Origin: Geomonas agri | GTDB lineage: Bacteria; Desulfobacterota; Desulfuromonadia; Geobacterales; Geobacteraceae | Length of the DNA: 64,000 nucleotides | Reading direction: 5' to 3' | Assembly: GCF_020179605.1 (NCBI RefSeq) | Contig: NZ_JAINZO010000001.1 | Coordinates: forward strand, 186,001-250,000 | In this document: positions 50,208 through 60,243 of the stretch, piece by piece | Numbering within the stretch: the stretch's first letter is position 1 | Layout of the letters: every line of letters begins with the position of its first letter | Notes under the pieces: generated by a model | Seen by the model: the letters and a program-made list of their open reading frames with translations, nothing else | Databases searched by the model: none | What the model was told of the DNA's origin: nothing | Translations under genes and position numbers: made by a program

Positions 50208-51542
50208 ATGAGCCCTCTCGCCGGCATATCCCGCGCCAAGGTGCTGCTCCGGGCGCTGCGCTCCCGGAACTACCGCCTCTTCGTGGCGGGGCAGAGCGTT
50301 TCGCTGGTGGGCACCTGGATGCAGCAGGTCGCCATGAGCTGGCTCGTGTACCGGCTTACCAATTCAGCGGTGCTCCTGGGCGTGGTCGGCTTCACCAGCC
50401 AGGTGCCCACCTTCATCTTCGCGCCGGTGGCTGGCGTCTTGGCCGACCGCTGGAACCGGCGCCGCCTGCTCATGCTGACCCAGGCGCTAGCCATGGTCCA
50501 GGCGGCGCTTTTGGCCGCGGCGGTGATGCTCGGAATGGTCCAGGTCTGGCATATCGTGGTGCTTAGCCTGGTTTTGGGCGTGGTGAACGCCTTCGATATC
50601 CCGGTGCGGCAGTCGTTCGTGGTCGAGATGGTGACCGAGCGCGAGGACCTGGGCAACGCCATCGCGCTCAACTCCTCCATGGTCAATGCCGCCCGCCTGG
50701 TCGGCCCGACCGTCGCCGGACTGCTGGTCGCCACGGTGGGAGAAGGGATCTGCTTCCTCTTGAACAGCGCCAGCTATCTCGCCGTGCTCGTGGCACTGGC
50801 GGCCATGCGCATGGAGCCGCGCGCGGAAAAGGAGGCACCCCGCCGCCATATCTACCACGAGCTCAAGGAGGGTTTTTCCTACGCTTTCGGCTTTGGCCCC
50901 ATCCGTAGCATCCTGCTGCTGGTCGCCCTCATGAGCCTCACCGGCATGCCGTACACCGTGCTGGTCCCGGTATTCGCCAAGGATATCCTGCACGGCGGCG
51001 CCCACACCTTCGGTTTCCTGATGACCGCCGCCGGCTGCGGCGCCCTGGTCGGCACCATCTACCTTGCCTCCCGTGGCACCGTCCTGGGCCTGGGCAAGGT
51101 CATTGTCTTCTCCACCTGCCTGTTCTCCGTCGGAGTCGCCGTCTTCGCCATTTCCAGCAGCATGGCGCTCTCCCTCGCTGCGCTGGTCGTGGCCGGCTTT
51201 GGCGCCATGACCCTGGTTGCCTCGTGTAACACGATCCTGCAGACCATCCTGGAGGAGGACAAGCGGGGTAGGGTGATGAGCTTCTTCACCATGGCCTTCA
51301 TGGGGATGGCCCCCTTTGGCAGCCTGGGCGCCGGTGCCATGACCAAGGTGGTCGGCCCGCGGGTGACGTTGGTGATCGGCGCCTGCTGCTGCCTCGCCGG
51401 GGCGTTCGTCTTCGCCAGGAACCTCCCCCGCATCAGGCAGATGGTCCGGCCCATCTACGCCCGTATGGGCATCATCAGGGAAGTAGCCCAAGGCATGGAA
51501 ACTGCGGCTGAGCAGCCGCAGCTGCCTAAAGAGAAAGAATGA
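50208..51542 (+). CDS. MFS transporter (EntS/MFS_3-like)
   Basis: The 444-aa protein has 12 predicted membrane helices. It starts 'RALRSRNYRLFVAGQSVSLVGTWMQQVAMSWLVYRLT', abbreviated here as NYRLFVAGQSVSLVGTWMQQ, the typical opening of the EntS-like MFS_3 branch. A conserved 'GVLADRWNRRRLLM' loop 2-3 motif and 'DIPVRQSFVVEMV' follow. Members export siderophores, macrolides or other small molecules; the substrate is unknown. It is close behind the exported protein gene and 17 bp before a LysE-type exporter, so the three may form an operon. Confidence 0.88.
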   Translation: MSPLAGISRAKVLLRALRSRNYRLFVAGQSVSLVGTWMQQVAMSWLVYRLTNSAVLLGVVGFTSQVPTFIFAPVAGVLADRWNRRRLLMLTQALAMVQAALLAAAVMLGMVQVWHIVVLSLVLGVVNAFDIPVRQSFVVEMVTEREDLGNAIALNSSMVNAARLVGPTVAGLLVATVGEGICFLLNSASYLAVLVALAAMRMEPRAEKEAPRRHIYHELKEGFSYAFGFGPIRSILLLVALMSLTGMPYTVLVPVFAKDILHGGAHTFGFLMTAAGCGALVGTIYLASRGTVLGLGKVIVFSTCLFSVGVAVFAISSSMALSLAALVVAGFGAMTLVASCNTILQTILEEDKRGRVMSFFTMAFMGMAPFGSLGAGAMTKVVGPRVTLVIGACCCLAGAFVFARNLPRIRQMVRPIYARMGIIREVAQGMETAAEQPQLPKEKE

Positions 51543-51559
51543 GGGGAAGTGAACTATAG

Positions 51560-52177
51560 ATGATCGATTTTCTTACTGCAGGACTTGTTCTTGGTTGCTC
51601 GGCGGGGTTCTCGCCGGGGCCGCTTCTGATGCTGGTCATCTCCGAGACGCTCACCCACGGCACCAGGTCCGGTGTGCGGGTGGCGCTCTCCCCCATCATC
51701 ACCGATTTCCCCATCATCGCCGCGGCGCTCTTGCTGTTGATGAACCTCTCCGGTTATCACGGCATCCTCGGCGTCCTGTCACTCGCCGGCGGCCTCTTCG
51801 TCCTTTACACCGGCTACCACTCTCTGCGCGCCAAGCCGGTCGCTCTCGACCTCCCCAAGGAGCCTCCCAAGTCACTCAGGAAGGGCGTGCTGACTAACTT
51901 CCTCAGCCCGCACCCCTACCTGTTCTGGATCACCGTGGGCGCGCCGCTGTTGACCCGCTCGCTCAAAGTCGGTCCCGCCGCCTTTATCGCCTTCATCGGG
52001 AGCTTTTACCTCTGCCTCATCGGCGCAAAAATCGTCCTCGCCCTGGCGGTCGGGAGATCGCGGGCCTTTATGGGGAGCGGGGTCTACCTCTGGATCATGC
52101 GCCTGCTCGGCGCGCTGCTGACTTTCTTCGCACTGCTCTTGTTCCGTGAGGGAGTGAAACTGCTGGGGATTTGGTAG
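51560..52177 (+). CDS. LysE/RhtB-family exporter
   Basis: The 205-aa membrane protein has six hydrophobic segments and the family signature 'GLVLGCSAGFSPGPLLMLVI' at the N-terminus, with 'KGVLTNFLSPHPYLFWIT' in the middle. LysE-type proteins export amino acids or related metabolites; the substrate is not defined by sequence. It follows the MFS gene by 17 bp and ends 16 bp before a convergent gene. Confidence 0.88.
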   Translation: MIDFLTAGLVLGCSAGFSPGPLLMLVISETLTHGTRSGVRVALSPIITDFPIIAAALLLLMNLSGYHGILGVLSLAGGLFVLYTGYHSLRAKPVALDLPKEPPKSLRKGVLTNFLSPHPYLFWITVGAPLLTRSLKVGPAAFIAFIGSFYLCLIGAKIVLALAVGRSRAFMGSGVYLWIMRLLGALLTFFALLLFREGVKLLGIW

Positions 52178-52193
52178 ATCGGGGCGTTCCCGC

Positions 52194-52622
52194 TCAGGTG
52201 TTCTCTATCGCTACCACGTCGACCTGCAGCACGATCTCTTCGCCGGCCAGATGCGGGTTGCGGTCCAAGTTGACTACTCGATCCGTGGTGACGATGCTGA
52301 ATTCGTCCGTGGTCCCCTGGTTCACCACCTCGTGCTGCATTTCCGTCGCGCTGCCGCCAATGGGGGCGGCCGAGTCGCGCGAGAACCGGGAGACAGCCGA
52401 TGGGTCGCGGCGCCCGTACGCCTTGTCCGGCGGCACGGTGACCCGCTTGGATTCTCCGGCCGACATCCCCTCCAGTGCCTCTTCCAGACCCCGCATCACC
52501 TTGCCCGCACCCACCGTCACCCGCATCGGGTCTCCACCCGCCGTCGATTCGACGACTTCCCCGTTGTTGCGTAGCGCCGTGTAATGTACCTGCACGGTAC
52601 TGCCGTATTTTACCGTTGGCAT
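52194..52622 (-). CDS. SlyD-like FKBP-type peptidyl-prolyl isomerase
   Basis: The 142-aa protein has an FKBP domain (VQVHYTALRNNGEVVEST, VTVGAGKVMRGLEEALEGMS, 'GESKRVTVPPDKAYG') interrupted by an insert-in-flap chaperone domain (about residues 78-118). It closes with 'VDLDRNPHLAGEEI'-like sequence (VNLDRNPHLAGEEIVLQVDV). There is no His-rich metal-binding tail. It acts on cytoplasmic folding. It is transcribed alone or with the upstream 4Fe-4S gene (46-bp gap). Confidence 0.85.
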   Translation of the reverse strand: MPTVKYGSTVQVHYTALRNNGEVVESTAGGDPMRVTVGAGKVMRGLEEALEGMSAGESKRVTVPPDKAYGRRDPSAVSRFSRDSAAPIGGSATEMQHEVVNQGTTDEFSIVTTDRVVNLDRNPHLAGEEIVLQVDVVAIENT

Positions 52623-52668
52623 CTGTCACCTCCGTTGGTTCGATGTCGTTTCCTGCCGCCGGGACTCC

Positions 52669-54045
52669 TTACTCGTACCCCGAGAAACGATCCACCTCGA
52701 CGTGTTCCAGCAGCCGTGCCAGGTACCGGGACTTCAGCTGCTCGCGGGCCATGATCCTCTTGACCGGCGGCAGTTTGAGGATGGCCCCGAGGATGGCCGC
52801 CATCGCGCGGTGGCTCAGGTAGGCCTGGTTATCAAAGATGAGGTTTTGCAGCTTGCCGCGCTCGATCGCCATCAGCACCAGGCGGTGAGCGGTGTTGACC
52901 GGCGTCAGGACCCGTCTGGCCCGGCTGGTGAGCCGGATGGCGCCGGCGGGGCAGGTGCGTACGCATATTCCGCACCCCAGGCAGAAGTCAGTGGCGGCCC
53001 GCGCCTTAAGCGCTCCCCCCTTGCAACCTCCCCCCTCCGGGTGGAGGAGCTGTACGCCGGATATCCCCTCCCCCGGAGGGGGAGGGCCAGGGAGGGGGGG
53101 CTGTCTTTCTTCGGCGTCCATGGTGATCGCGTCCACCGGGCAGACGGCGGCGCATCTGCCGCAGCCGGTGCAGCGGTGGGGTGCCGTCACCTGCACGAAA
53201 TTGGTGCTGTACATGGCGTTGGGGATGGCCAGTCTGCGCGTCGCAATCAGCCCCTCGCAGCAGCAGCGGCAGCAGTTGCAGATGAAGTTGACCTGCTGCT
53301 GCACGTTATCGGCGCACTGCACCAGGTTAAGGTCGCGCGCCTGTTGCAAGAGGTCGAGCCCCTCGGCGCTCTCCACCCGACGCGCCACGCCGCGCCGCAA
53401 CAGTGACTGCGCCGCCAGGTTCAAGGTCAGGCAGATGTCCAGGGGCGCATCGCAGCCGCGCCCGACGTGCACCATCTTCTGCCGGCAGTAGCAGAGCCCG
53501 ACGGCGATGTGGCTCGCGCTCTTGATCACCTCGCTGGCCCGTTCGTAGTCGAGTACCTGGCACGCCTTCTCATCGGGGATGGCCTCCTCGTTCACCAGTA
53601 CCCGCCCCAGCGAGGTCTCGCCGCCGGCGAAGAGGTCGCGGATGAAGGCTTCCTCGACGTTGATGTAGTGGAAAAATAGGCGTGATAACTCTTTCTGGTC
53701 CAGGTCCGGGCGCAGCCGCATCAGCGAGAACTCGAAGAACCCCGCCATCGGGGGGGGGAGGATGTAGACCATCCTGCCGCCACGCTCGATGTCGAGCAGC
53801 AGCGAGCGCGAGGCGAGCCTCTCCAGTAGGGCGTGCGTCTCCTGGAGAGGGAGGTTCCAGACCCTGGCCGCCTTGGTCGCCGAAAACGGGCGCAAAGGCA
53901 ACTGGCTCATCAGGGCCGCCTCCTGCTCGCTGCACAAAAGCGAGAAGATCCTGAGCAGGAGATCGGAATCGGGAGCTCCCTGCGGGAACAGGTTCACCCG
54001 CCGCATCAGGCGGTGGTAGCCGTTGTTTGCTCTCTGTTCGGGCAC
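52669..54045 (-). CDS. 4Fe-4S dicluster protein with an in-frame repeat insertion
   Basis: The 458-aa protein starts at GTG 54045, which has AAGGAG upstream; the open frame runs 30 codons further but lacks a start site. The N-terminal half is helical, with no recognised domain. A Cys-rich region follows (GLCYCRQKMVHVGRGCD and CNCCRCCCEG). Two ferredoxin motifs come next, CTGCGRCAAVCPVDAI and CLGCGICVRTCPAGAI. Between them is a ~30-residue low-complexity stretch (PPLPGPPPPGEG ... LLHPEGGGCKGG) encoded by a dispersed GC-rich repeat. Such proteins are thought to be soluble iron-sulfur redox proteins, but the partner is unknown. It is divergent from the large hybrid kinase. Confidence 0.75.
   Translation of the reverse strand: MPEQRANNGYHRLMRRVNLFPQGAPDSDLLLRIFSLLCSEQEAALMSQLPLRPFSATKAARVWNLPLQETHALLERLASRSLLLDIERGGRMVYILPPPMAGFFEFSLMRLRPDLDQKELSRLFFHYINVEEAFIRDLFAGGETSLGRVLVNEEAIPDEKACQVLDYERASEVIKSASHIAVGLCYCRQKMVHVGRGCDAPLDICLTLNLAAQSLLRRGVARRVESAEGLDLLQQARDLNLVQCADNVQQQVNFICNCCRCCCEGLIATRRLAIPNAMYSTNFVQVTAPHRCTGCGRCAAVCPVDAITMDAEERQPPLPGPPPPGEGISGVQLLHPEGGGCKGGALKARAATDFCLGCGICVRTCPAGAIRLTSRARRVLTPVNTAHRLVLMAIERGKLQNLIFDNQAYLSHRAMAAILGAILKLPPVKRIMAREQLKSRYLARLLEHVEVDRFSGYE
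53012..53100. repeat. Dispersed double-hairpin repeat, copy C, inside a coding sequence (arms Y-X)
   Basis: Arm Y (CCCCCCTTGCAACCTCCCC then CCTCCGGGTGGAGGAG) and arm X (CCCCCGGAGGGGGAGGG then CCAGGGAGGGGG) match those of the intergenic copies at 13481-13565 and 15039-15131, with the arm order swapped. It is read through in frame as Pro/Gly-rich residues between the two ferredoxin motifs. Confidence 0.75.
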
Positions 54046-54082
54046 GGCGGGTCTCCTTTTTATTAAAAAAAGACAACGTGTC

Positions 54083-54110
54083 AGTATAGCAGGGCGTGAA
54101 CGGCAGGCAA
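54083..54110 (-). promoter_or_regulatory. Possible promoter of the 4Fe-4S protein gene
   Basis: On the minus strand TTGCCT (54110-54105), a 16-nt spacer and TATACT (54088-54083) lie about 40 nt before the GTG start. Confidence 0.4.
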
Positions 54111-54293
54111 CCTCCCAAAAGGGGCCGGGATCCACGAGGCTTTACGCCATGTTACCTTCGTTATTCCTGACTCGACTAATTAAAGATCTCCCCCTTGGGA
54201 CCGAAAAGGAAAAAAGTGACCGAGGCGGTGCACGGCCCGAAGGCCCCAGCCGTTGTTATTGGTCCGCGTGCCGGCGAGGAGCGCTCTGTAACC

Positions 54294-57200
54294 ATGAAGA
54301 ACCTGAGCCTGACAACCAAGATGAGCCTCATGGTGTCCCTACTGGTGGCGCTGGTGCTCTCCGTCATGACGCTATGCGCGGCGTGGTTTTTAGAGAAGCA
54401 GTACCAGGAGACCGTGTCGGAGCAGCAGTTCTCCATGGTCAGCTCCATGGCCGGAGAGATCGACAGCAAGATGCGCATGACCCAACTCCAGCTTGAGGCC
54501 CTCGCCAAGGCTATTCCCCCCGGCCTCTTCACCAGCCAGACCCTGGCGCAGCGTTTCCTGGAGCAGCGCCCCGAGGCCTTGGCCCTCTTCGACAGCGACA
54601 TCTTCATCTTTGACGCCAAAGGGAAGCTCCTGGCAGTGAATCCGCTGGAAAAGCGGCTCATCGGCCGCGACTATTCCTTCCGTGATTATTACCGGGAGGC
54701 TGCCCGCAGTAAAAAAACGGTTATTTCGGAACCATTCATTACTACCCAGCAGCACGGCCACCCCACCGTTGCCTTCATCGTCCCGGTGCTGGACGTCAAG
54801 GGCGAGATACTGGGGATGATCGGCGGCATGATCGACCTGTACAAGGACAACCTCCTCGGCAAGCTCGCTCACGCCCGGGTGGGCAAAAACGGCTACCTCT
54901 ACGTTTTCAACAGGGCGCGCGTCATCATCACCCATCCGGACCAGGAGCGCATCCTGAAGCGCATCCCCACGACGGCGGGCAACCGCATTCTGGATGAGGC
55001 TGTGGCCGGGTACGAGGGAGCCGGGGAGATGATTACCTTGCGCGGCCTCCGCGCGGTGGGCGCCTTCAAGCGGCTGAAAAGCACGGGGTGGATCCTCGCC
55101 TCCACCTTCCCCCTCACCGAGGCCTATGCGCCGGTGCGGGAGGCTAAGGTGCTCCTGGGATGCGGTTTGGTCGCGGCACTGGTCGGGAGCGTCCTGGTCT
55201 GCCTGTTGTTCATGAGACGGCTGACCGCACCGCTTTTGACCTTCATCCACCACGTTGAGGGGATCACGGACCAGGATCAGGAACTGGAGCCGGTGGTGAT
55301 CCGGACTGGCGATGAAATCGGCACCCTGGCGGACGCTTTCAACCGCATGATCGCTGAGTTACGTCGGCAGAAGGAATCGGCGCGCGAACTGCGCCTGGCG
55401 ATCGATCAGGCTCCGGTGACGGTGATGGTCACCGACCGAGACGGCCGCATTGAGTACGTCAACCCCCATTTCACCAGGGTGACCGGTTACAGCGCCGAGG
55501 AGGTGCTGGGGCAGAACCCGAGGATCGTGAAATCGGGATATCACCCCAGGGAGTTCTACACCGAGATGTGGCAGACCGTCCTCTCTGGCTGCAAGTGGCG
55601 CGGCGAGATGCGCAACCGGCGCAAAAACGGCGACCTCTACTGGGAGAGCGCCTTGATCTCCTCGGTCACCGACGATAGCGGCGAGATCAGGAACTTCGTC
55701 GCGGTGAAGGAGGACATCACCGAGAGGAAGCGCGCCGAGGAGGCCCTGATAAGAAGCGACGAGCGGATCAGGCTCCTGCTGGAATCGACGGCCGAGGCGA
55801 TCTTCGGCATGGACCTCCTCGGCAACTGCACCTTCGCCAATCGCGCCTGCGCCACCCTGCTTGGCTACTCCGGCACCGAAGAGCTGCTGGGCAAGAACAT
55901 GCACCTGCTCATCCACCATACCTCACCCGACGGCACACCCAACCCGGTGCAGGAGTGTCCACTCTACCGCGTGCTGCGCGGGGAGCAGGGGCTGCACAAC
56001 AATGATCAGGTGTTCTGGCGTGCAGACGGCACCAGCTTCGCTGTCGAATACTGGTCGTATCCCCAACTACAGGGGGGGGAGCTGGTGGGAGGGGTGGTGA
56101 CCTTCTTCGACATCACGGAAAGAAGGCGGGCGGAAAAGGAACTGCGTCGCGCCACCGAGGCGGCCGAGGCGGCCACCCGTGCCAAGAGCGAGTTCCTGGC
56201 CAATATGAGCCACGAGATCCGCACCCCTATGAACGCGGCGCTGGGCATGCTGTACCTTTTGCGGCAAACCGAACTCTCCGAACAGCAGAAGGATTACCTG
56301 GACAAGGCGCAGAGCGCTTCCGGGGTGCTGCTGCGGGTCATCAACGACATCCTCGACTTCTCCAAGATCGAGGCGGGCAAGATGGAGTTGGAGCGCATCC
56401 CGTTCCGGCTGGAGCAGGTACTCTCCGATCTGCGGAACGTGGTGGGGGCGATCATCAGGGACAAGGAGATCGAGTTCACCGTGACCGCCGGCGCCGACAT
56501 CCCGGAACTGCTGGTGGGGGACCCGCTCCGGCTCGGGCAGGTGCTGTTGAACCTCACCGGCAATGCCATTAAGTTCACCGATAAAGGGAAGGTCGAGGTG
56601 GCGGTGGCGCTCGTGGCAGTGGAAGAGTCAGGCGCCACGCTGCGCTTCTCGATCGCGGACACGGGTATCGGCATGGATGCGAAGCAGCGGGAGGGACTGT
56701 TCACTCCCTTCACCCAGGCCGACAACTCCACCACGCGCCGCTATGGCGGCACCGGGCTGGGGCTCGCCATCTGCCGGGAACTGGTGCAGCTCATGGAAGG
56801 GCAGGTGTGGGTGGAGAGCGAGCCGGGGTGCGGCAGCACCTTCAGCTTCATGGCCCGGTTCGGGCTGGGCGAGGGGGGGCAGGCCCCGCTTGCCGAGACG
56901 TCAGCCGGTGGAGATGGCTCCCTGGGCGCTCCCGGCATCCGGGTCCTTTTGGTGGAGGACAACCCGATCAACCAGGAGGTAGCCCGGTTCATCCTGGAGC
57001 GGGGCGGCGTTACGGTGGCTGTGGCCCGTAACGGCGCCGAGGCGCTTTCCATGGTGCACGCCCCGGGGGCGCAGTACCATGCCGTGCTCATGGACGTGCA
57101 CATGCCGGTCATGGACGGCCTGGAGGCGACCCGGCGCATGCGGCTCGACCCTGCGCTGGAGCGGCTTCCCATCATTGCCATGACCGCCAGCGCGCTGCCG

Positions 57201-57959
57201 GGGGAACGCCTGCTCTGCCGCGAGGCGGGCATGAACGACCAAGTAGACAAACCGATCAACGTGCCGGGGCTGTTCGCCACCCTGAGGCGCTGGGTGGGGA
57301 CGTTGCCAGGGGAAGCGGAGTCCCCGGAACCGGAGCCGCTGCCGGCCGGCGAGGAACTGCCCGATCACGTACCCGGACTGGAGCTGCTGCGGGCTAAGGC
57401 GCGCATCAAGGACGGCAGGCTCCTCAAGAAGCTGCTGGTGACCTTCCATCGCGATAACCTGGAGCTGGTGCCGCGCATCGCCGCGGCCGCCGGCGTGGGT
57501 GACCTGAAAGAGGCCCGGCGACTGATTCACACGGTGAAGGGGAGCGCGGGGAACCTGGGTGCCATCTGGCTCAGCAGCGCTGCGGCCTCGCTGGAGCTTG
57601 CCCTGCTGGGAGACGACGCGAGCCAGGTTCACGAGACCCTGGAGCGGTTCGCCGAAAAGCTGGAGGAGGTGATGACCTCGATCGAGCAACTGACCGGGGG
57701 GGACACGGCAGGGACGGCGGGAACAACGTCGGTGCGCATGGAGTGCGAGGATCCTGAGCAGGTGGCAGCCCTGGCGCGCACCCTGGCCCGCCTGCTGGCG
57801 AGCCAGAACATGGCGGCCTTGTCGGTGTGGGAAGAGATGCGCCCCCTGCTGGCGGGGGAACTGCCGGAGCGGCTGGACGCCACGCTGCAGGCGCTTGATT
57901 TCGGGGACGCCGGCGCCATCTTGCGGGAAATCATGGAAAACCTGGAGCTAAGGACATGA
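54294..57959 (+). CDS. Cache-HAMP-PAS hybrid sensor histidine kinase with receiver and Hpt domains
   Basis: The 1221-aa kinase starts at [20 protein letters not shown]; upstream in-frame GTG (54216) and TTG (54195) are alternatives, the former with AAGGA before it. Two membrane helices (about residues 10-30 and 285-305) enclose a periplasmic dCache domain (about 35-280). HAMP, two PAS domains (about 365-480 and 490-620) and a kinase core with [13 protein letters not shown] (His 640) follow. The HATPase ([12 protein letters not shown]), a receiver (VLMDVHMP, Asp 934) and an Hpt domain ([12 protein letters not shown], His 1079) complete it. The Cache domain senses an external small molecule. 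Its stop overlaps the start of a GGDEF response regulator (ATGA), so the phosphorelay probably ends in c-di-GMP synthesis. Confidence 0.9.
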   Translation: MKNLSLTTKMSLMVSLLVALVLSVMTLCAAWFLEKQYQETVSEQQFSMVSSMAGEIDSKMRMTQLQLEALAKAIPPGLFTSQTLAQRFLEQRPEALALFDSDIFIFDAKGKLLAVNPLEKRLIGRDYSFRDYYREAARSKKTVISEPFITTQQHGHPTVAFIVPVLDVKGEILGMIGGMIDLYKDNLLGKLAHARVGKNGYLYVFNRARVIITHPDQERILKRIPTTAGNRILDEAVAGYEGAGEMITLRGLRAVGAFKRLKSTGWILASTFPLTEAYAPVREAKVLLGCGLVAALVGSVLVCLLFMRRLTAPLLTFIHHVEGITDQDQELEPVVIRTGDEIGTLADAFNRMIAELRRQKESARELRLAIDQAPVTVMVTDRDGRIEYVNPHFTRVTGYSAEEVLGQNPRIVKSGYHPREFYTEMWQTVLSGCKWRGEMRNRRKNGDLYWESALISSVTDDSGEIRNFVAVKEDITERKRAEEALIRSDERIRLLLESTAEAIFGMDLLGNCTFANRACATLLGYSGTEELLGKNMHLLIHHTSPDGTPNPVQECPLYRVLRGEQGLHNNDQVFWRADGTSFAVEYWSYPQLQGGELVGGVVTFFDITERRRAEKELRRATEAAEAATRAKSEFLANMSHEIRTPMNAALGMLYLLRQTELSEQQKDYLDKAQSASGVLLRVINDILDFSKIEAGKMELERIPFRLEQVLSDLRNVVGAIIRDKEIEFTVTAGADIPELLVGDPLRLGQVLLNLTGNAIKFTDKGKVEVAVALVAVEESGATLRFSIADTGIGMDAKQREGLFTPFTQADNSTTRRYGGTGLGLAICRELVQLMEGQVWVESEPGCGSTFSFMARFGLGEGGQAPLAETSAGGDGSLGAPGIRVLLVEDNPINQEVARFILERGGVTVAVARNGAEALSMVHAPGAQYHAVLMDVHMPVMDGLEATRRMRLDPALERLPIIAMTASALPGERLLCREAGMNDQVDKPINVPGLFATLRRWVGTLPGEAESPEPEPLPAGEELPDHVPGLELLRAKARIKDGRLLKKLLVTFHRDNLELVPRIAAAAGVGDLKEARRLIHTVKGSAGNLGAIWLSSAAASLELALLGDDASQVHETLERFAEKLEEVMTSIEQLTGGDTAGTAGTTSVRMECEDPEQVAALARTLARLLASQNMAALSVWEEMRPLLAGELPERLDATLQALDFGDAGAILREIMENLELRT

Positions 57960-58921
57960 ACGTCGAGGGAGCGGGAGAAGCGGGAAGAGGCAAGATCCTG
58001 ATTGTTGACGACACCACGGCCAACATCGAGATCCTGTACCAGATCCTCAAGGGAGAGTTCGATGTCCTCTTCGCTAAGAGCGGTGCCGATGGCATCCGCA
58101 TGGTGCGGGAGCATGCGCCGGACTTGGTGCTTTTGGACATCATGATGCCGGACATGGACGGCTACGAGGTCTGCCGCGCCCTGAAGCAGGACCCGGTGAC
58201 GTCACACATCCCGGTGGTGTTCGTGACCGCGATGGGCAACGACGAGGACGAGACCAAGGGGCTGGAAGAGGGGGCCATCGACTATCTCACCAAGCCGATC
58301 CGCCCTGCTATCGTGGTGGCGCGGGTGCGCAACCACCTGGAGCTCAAGCGCAGGGGAGACCTGCTGGAAAAGCTCAGCACGGAGCTGGCCTGGAAGAATC
58401 GGGAACTGGAGGAACTGGCGCGCCAGGACGGCCTGACCGGTGTGGCCAACCGGCGCCACTTCGACGAGTCCCTGCGCTCGGAGATCCAGCGCGCCGCGCG
58501 CAACGGGCGCAACCTGTCGCTCATCATGTGCGATATCGACCACTTCAAGAAGTTCAACGACCTCTACGGCCACTTCGCCGGTGACAAGTGCCTGCAACTG
58601 GTGGGGAAACTGCTCAGGAAGAGTTTCAAGCGGGCGGGGGAGGTGGTGGCGCGCTACGGCGGCGAGGAGTTCGCCGTCATCCTGCCGGACACCAGCGGGG
58701 AGTTGGCCGGGCACCTGGCCGAGCGGTTACGGCTGGAACTATTGGCCCAGGCACTGCCGCACGCCCACTCCGAGTTCAACATGGTTACCATGAGCCTGGG
58801 CGTGGCCGGAGCGCTGGTAACCCGGGAGCAAGACCAGGAGTGGTTCATCACGGCCGCTGACGAGGCCCTGTACCGTTCCAAGACGGCGGGACGGAACCGG
58901 GTGACCGTCTTCGATCAATAG
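57956..58921 (+). CDS. Response regulator diguanylate cyclase (REC-GGDEF)
   Basis: The 321-aa protein has a receiver domain (about residues 15-135; Asp61 in VLLDIMMP) and a GGDEF domain (about 155-320) with an intact active site GGEEF near 234. The inhibitory I-site position five residues before the active site reads RAGE rather than RxxD, so product inhibition may be weakened. It is of the PleD/WspR type: phosphorylation would promote dimerisation and c-di-GMP synthesis. Translational coupling to the hybrid kinase makes that kinase its likely activator. c-di-GMP is also the signal that would hold the adhesin on the cell through LapD. Its last 7 bp overlap the convergent cobO gene. Confidence 0.92.
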   Translation: MNVEGAGEAGRGKILIVDDTTANIEILYQILKGEFDVLFAKSGADGIRMVREHAPDLVLLDIMMPDMDGYEVCRALKQDPVTSHIPVVFVTAMGNDEDETKGLEEGAIDYLTKPIRPAIVVARVRNHLELKRRGDLLEKLSTELAWKNRELEELARQDGLTGVANRRHFDESLRSEIQRAARNGRNLSLIMCDIDHFKKFNDLYGHFAGDKCLQLVGKLLRKSFKRAGEVVARYGGEEFAVILPDTSGELAGHLAERLRLELLAQALPHAHSEFNMVTMSLGVAGALVTREQDQEWFITAADEALYRSKTAGRNRVTVFDQ

Positions 58922-59496
58922 TCCACTCCTGGCTGCGGCTCGATTTCCTTGCGGTACGCGTGCTTCACTTCCACAACCTCGCTCACGGTGTCGGCGAGTT
59001 CCACCACCATGGGATGGGCGTCGCGCCCGGTGAGCACGAGATGCATGAGCGGCGGCTTGTGGGACAGGATCTCCAGTACCTGTTCCAGGTCGACCAGCTG
59101 CAGTTGCAGGGCGTTGTTGATCTCGTCCAGGATCACCATGTCAAAGGCGCCGCCATCGATCTTTTCCAGGGCAAGCCGCACCGCGTCCTGCGCGTTGGCC
59201 CGGTGTTCGCTCCTGGGATACGGGTTGCCCAGGATGCCGCAGAACCCCTTGCCGGTGGTGTGCAGTTCCACCTGGCCCCCCAAAAGCTTCACCCCGTCCC
59301 ATTCCCCCGCGTACAGGTCTCCCTTCATGAACTGGATGATGCAGACCTTCATGCCGTGCCCGCAGGCGCGTAGCGCCATGCCCAGCGCGGAGGTGGTCTT
59401 CCCCTTGCCGTGACCGGTGATGACGACGGTCAGTCCCTGTTTCACCTTCGGTTCCAGCTTATGTATCCGCAGCGGCGGGCTTCCCTGGTTTTTCAT
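58915..59496 (-). CDS. cobO: Cob(I)alamin adenosyltransferase (CobO/BtuR type)
   Basis: The 193-aa enzyme has the CobA/CobO P-loop GHGKGKTTSALGMALRACGH, then 'VCIIQFMKGDLYAGEW', 'DMVILDEINNALQLQLVD' and 'LVLTGRDAHPMVVELADTVS'. It transfers the adenosyl group of ATP to Co(I) corrinoids in the cobalamin pathway or during scavenging. Length is normal. It follows the SafE-like gene by 52 bp on the same strand, so it may be the last gene of the cco cluster or have its own promoter. Confidence 0.92.
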   Translation of the reverse strand: MKNQGSPPLRIHKLEPKVKQGLTVVITGHGKGKTTSALGMALRACGHGMKVCIIQFMKGDLYAGEWDGVKLLGGQVELHTTGKGFCGILGNPYPRSEHRANAQDAVRLALEKIDGGAFDMVILDEINNALQLQLVDLEQVLEILSHKPPLMHLVLTGRDAHPMVVELADTVSEVVEVKHAYRKEIEPQPGVDY

Positions 59497-59548
59497 GATA
59501 TGGACTCCCCTGGTTCGTTTAATTATAACTCCGGGAGCGGGGGGAAGA

Positions 59549-60223
59549 TCAATGGTGCGCCGCCATCTTGCCGATGACGCGCCACAGACCGGCCACCCCC
59601 ATGAGGGCGATGGAGACGCCGGCGGCGCGCAGCATCGCGTTTCTCAGTGCGCCGGAGACGGCGCTCGACGCGGTGCCGAAGCCGAGCATCACCGGCACGG
59701 TACCCAGCCCCATGGCGGCCATGGTGGCGGCGCCGGTCACCGGGCTCCCGGTCCCGGCGGCGACCAGCAAGGGCGCGTAGACCAGGCCGCAGGGGAGCAG
59801 CCCGAGCATCAGCCCCAGCGGCAGGGACGCCAGCGGCGAGGGAGTGGCGAGGGCGCGGCGCATGGGCGCGGTGAGAAAGCGCGCGCCGCTCCCTTCGAGG
59901 GTGGAGAGGTTGAAGACGCTCAGCCCCAGGGCCGAGGAGAGCCCCACCATGATCACCATGACGTTTGCCCCCACCATGAACCAGCGGAACACCATCTTCA
60001 TGGCCATCAGATTGAGCGACGAGCCGATCAGCCCGGCCAGCGCCCCCAGCAGCGTGTAGGTGACGATGCGGCCGGTGTTGTAGAAGAGCTGGGACTGGAG
60101 CCTCCCCCGGAGGGGGCCTTCCTTGTCCTTGAGGGAGATGGCGGCCACGATGCCGCCGCACATCCCGATGCAGTGGAAGCTGCCGGCCAAGCCGGCCACG
60201 AACGCCAACCAGATCTGTAGCAT
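59549..60223 (-). CDS. SafE/TauE-family membrane protein of the cbb3 assembly cluster
   Basis: The 224-aa protein has about six membrane helices. It starts 'FVAGLAGSFHCIGMCGGIVAAI', with the GxxHCxGMCGG motif of the copper-chaperone-like DsbD/SafE group, and repeats 'LMLGLLPCGLVYAPLLVAAG'. In ccoGHIS clusters these proteins are thought to act in copper delivery or cytochrome maturation, even though they are often labelled sulfite exporters. The Cys pairs HC..MCGG and LPCG are intact. It lies 20 bp after ccoS. Confidence 0.85.
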   Translation of the reverse strand: MLQIWLAFVAGLAGSFHCIGMCGGIVAAISLKDKEGPLRGRLQSQLFYNTGRIVTYTLLGALAGLIGSSLNLMAMKMVFRWFMVGANVMVIMVGLSSALGLSVFNLSTLEGSGARFLTAPMRRALATPSPLASLPLGLMLGLLPCGLVYAPLLVAAGTGSPVTGAATMAAMGLGTVPVMLGFGTASSAVSGALRNAMLRAAGVSIALMGVAGLWRVIGKMAAHH

Positions 60224-60243
60224 AGCGGTCTCCTGTACAGGTG

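Noticed and set aside
59549-60223. Sulfite exporter
   Set aside because: The Cys motifs and position in a cco cluster point to copper handling or cytochrome maturation, so the automatic TauE/SafE label is kept only as a family name.
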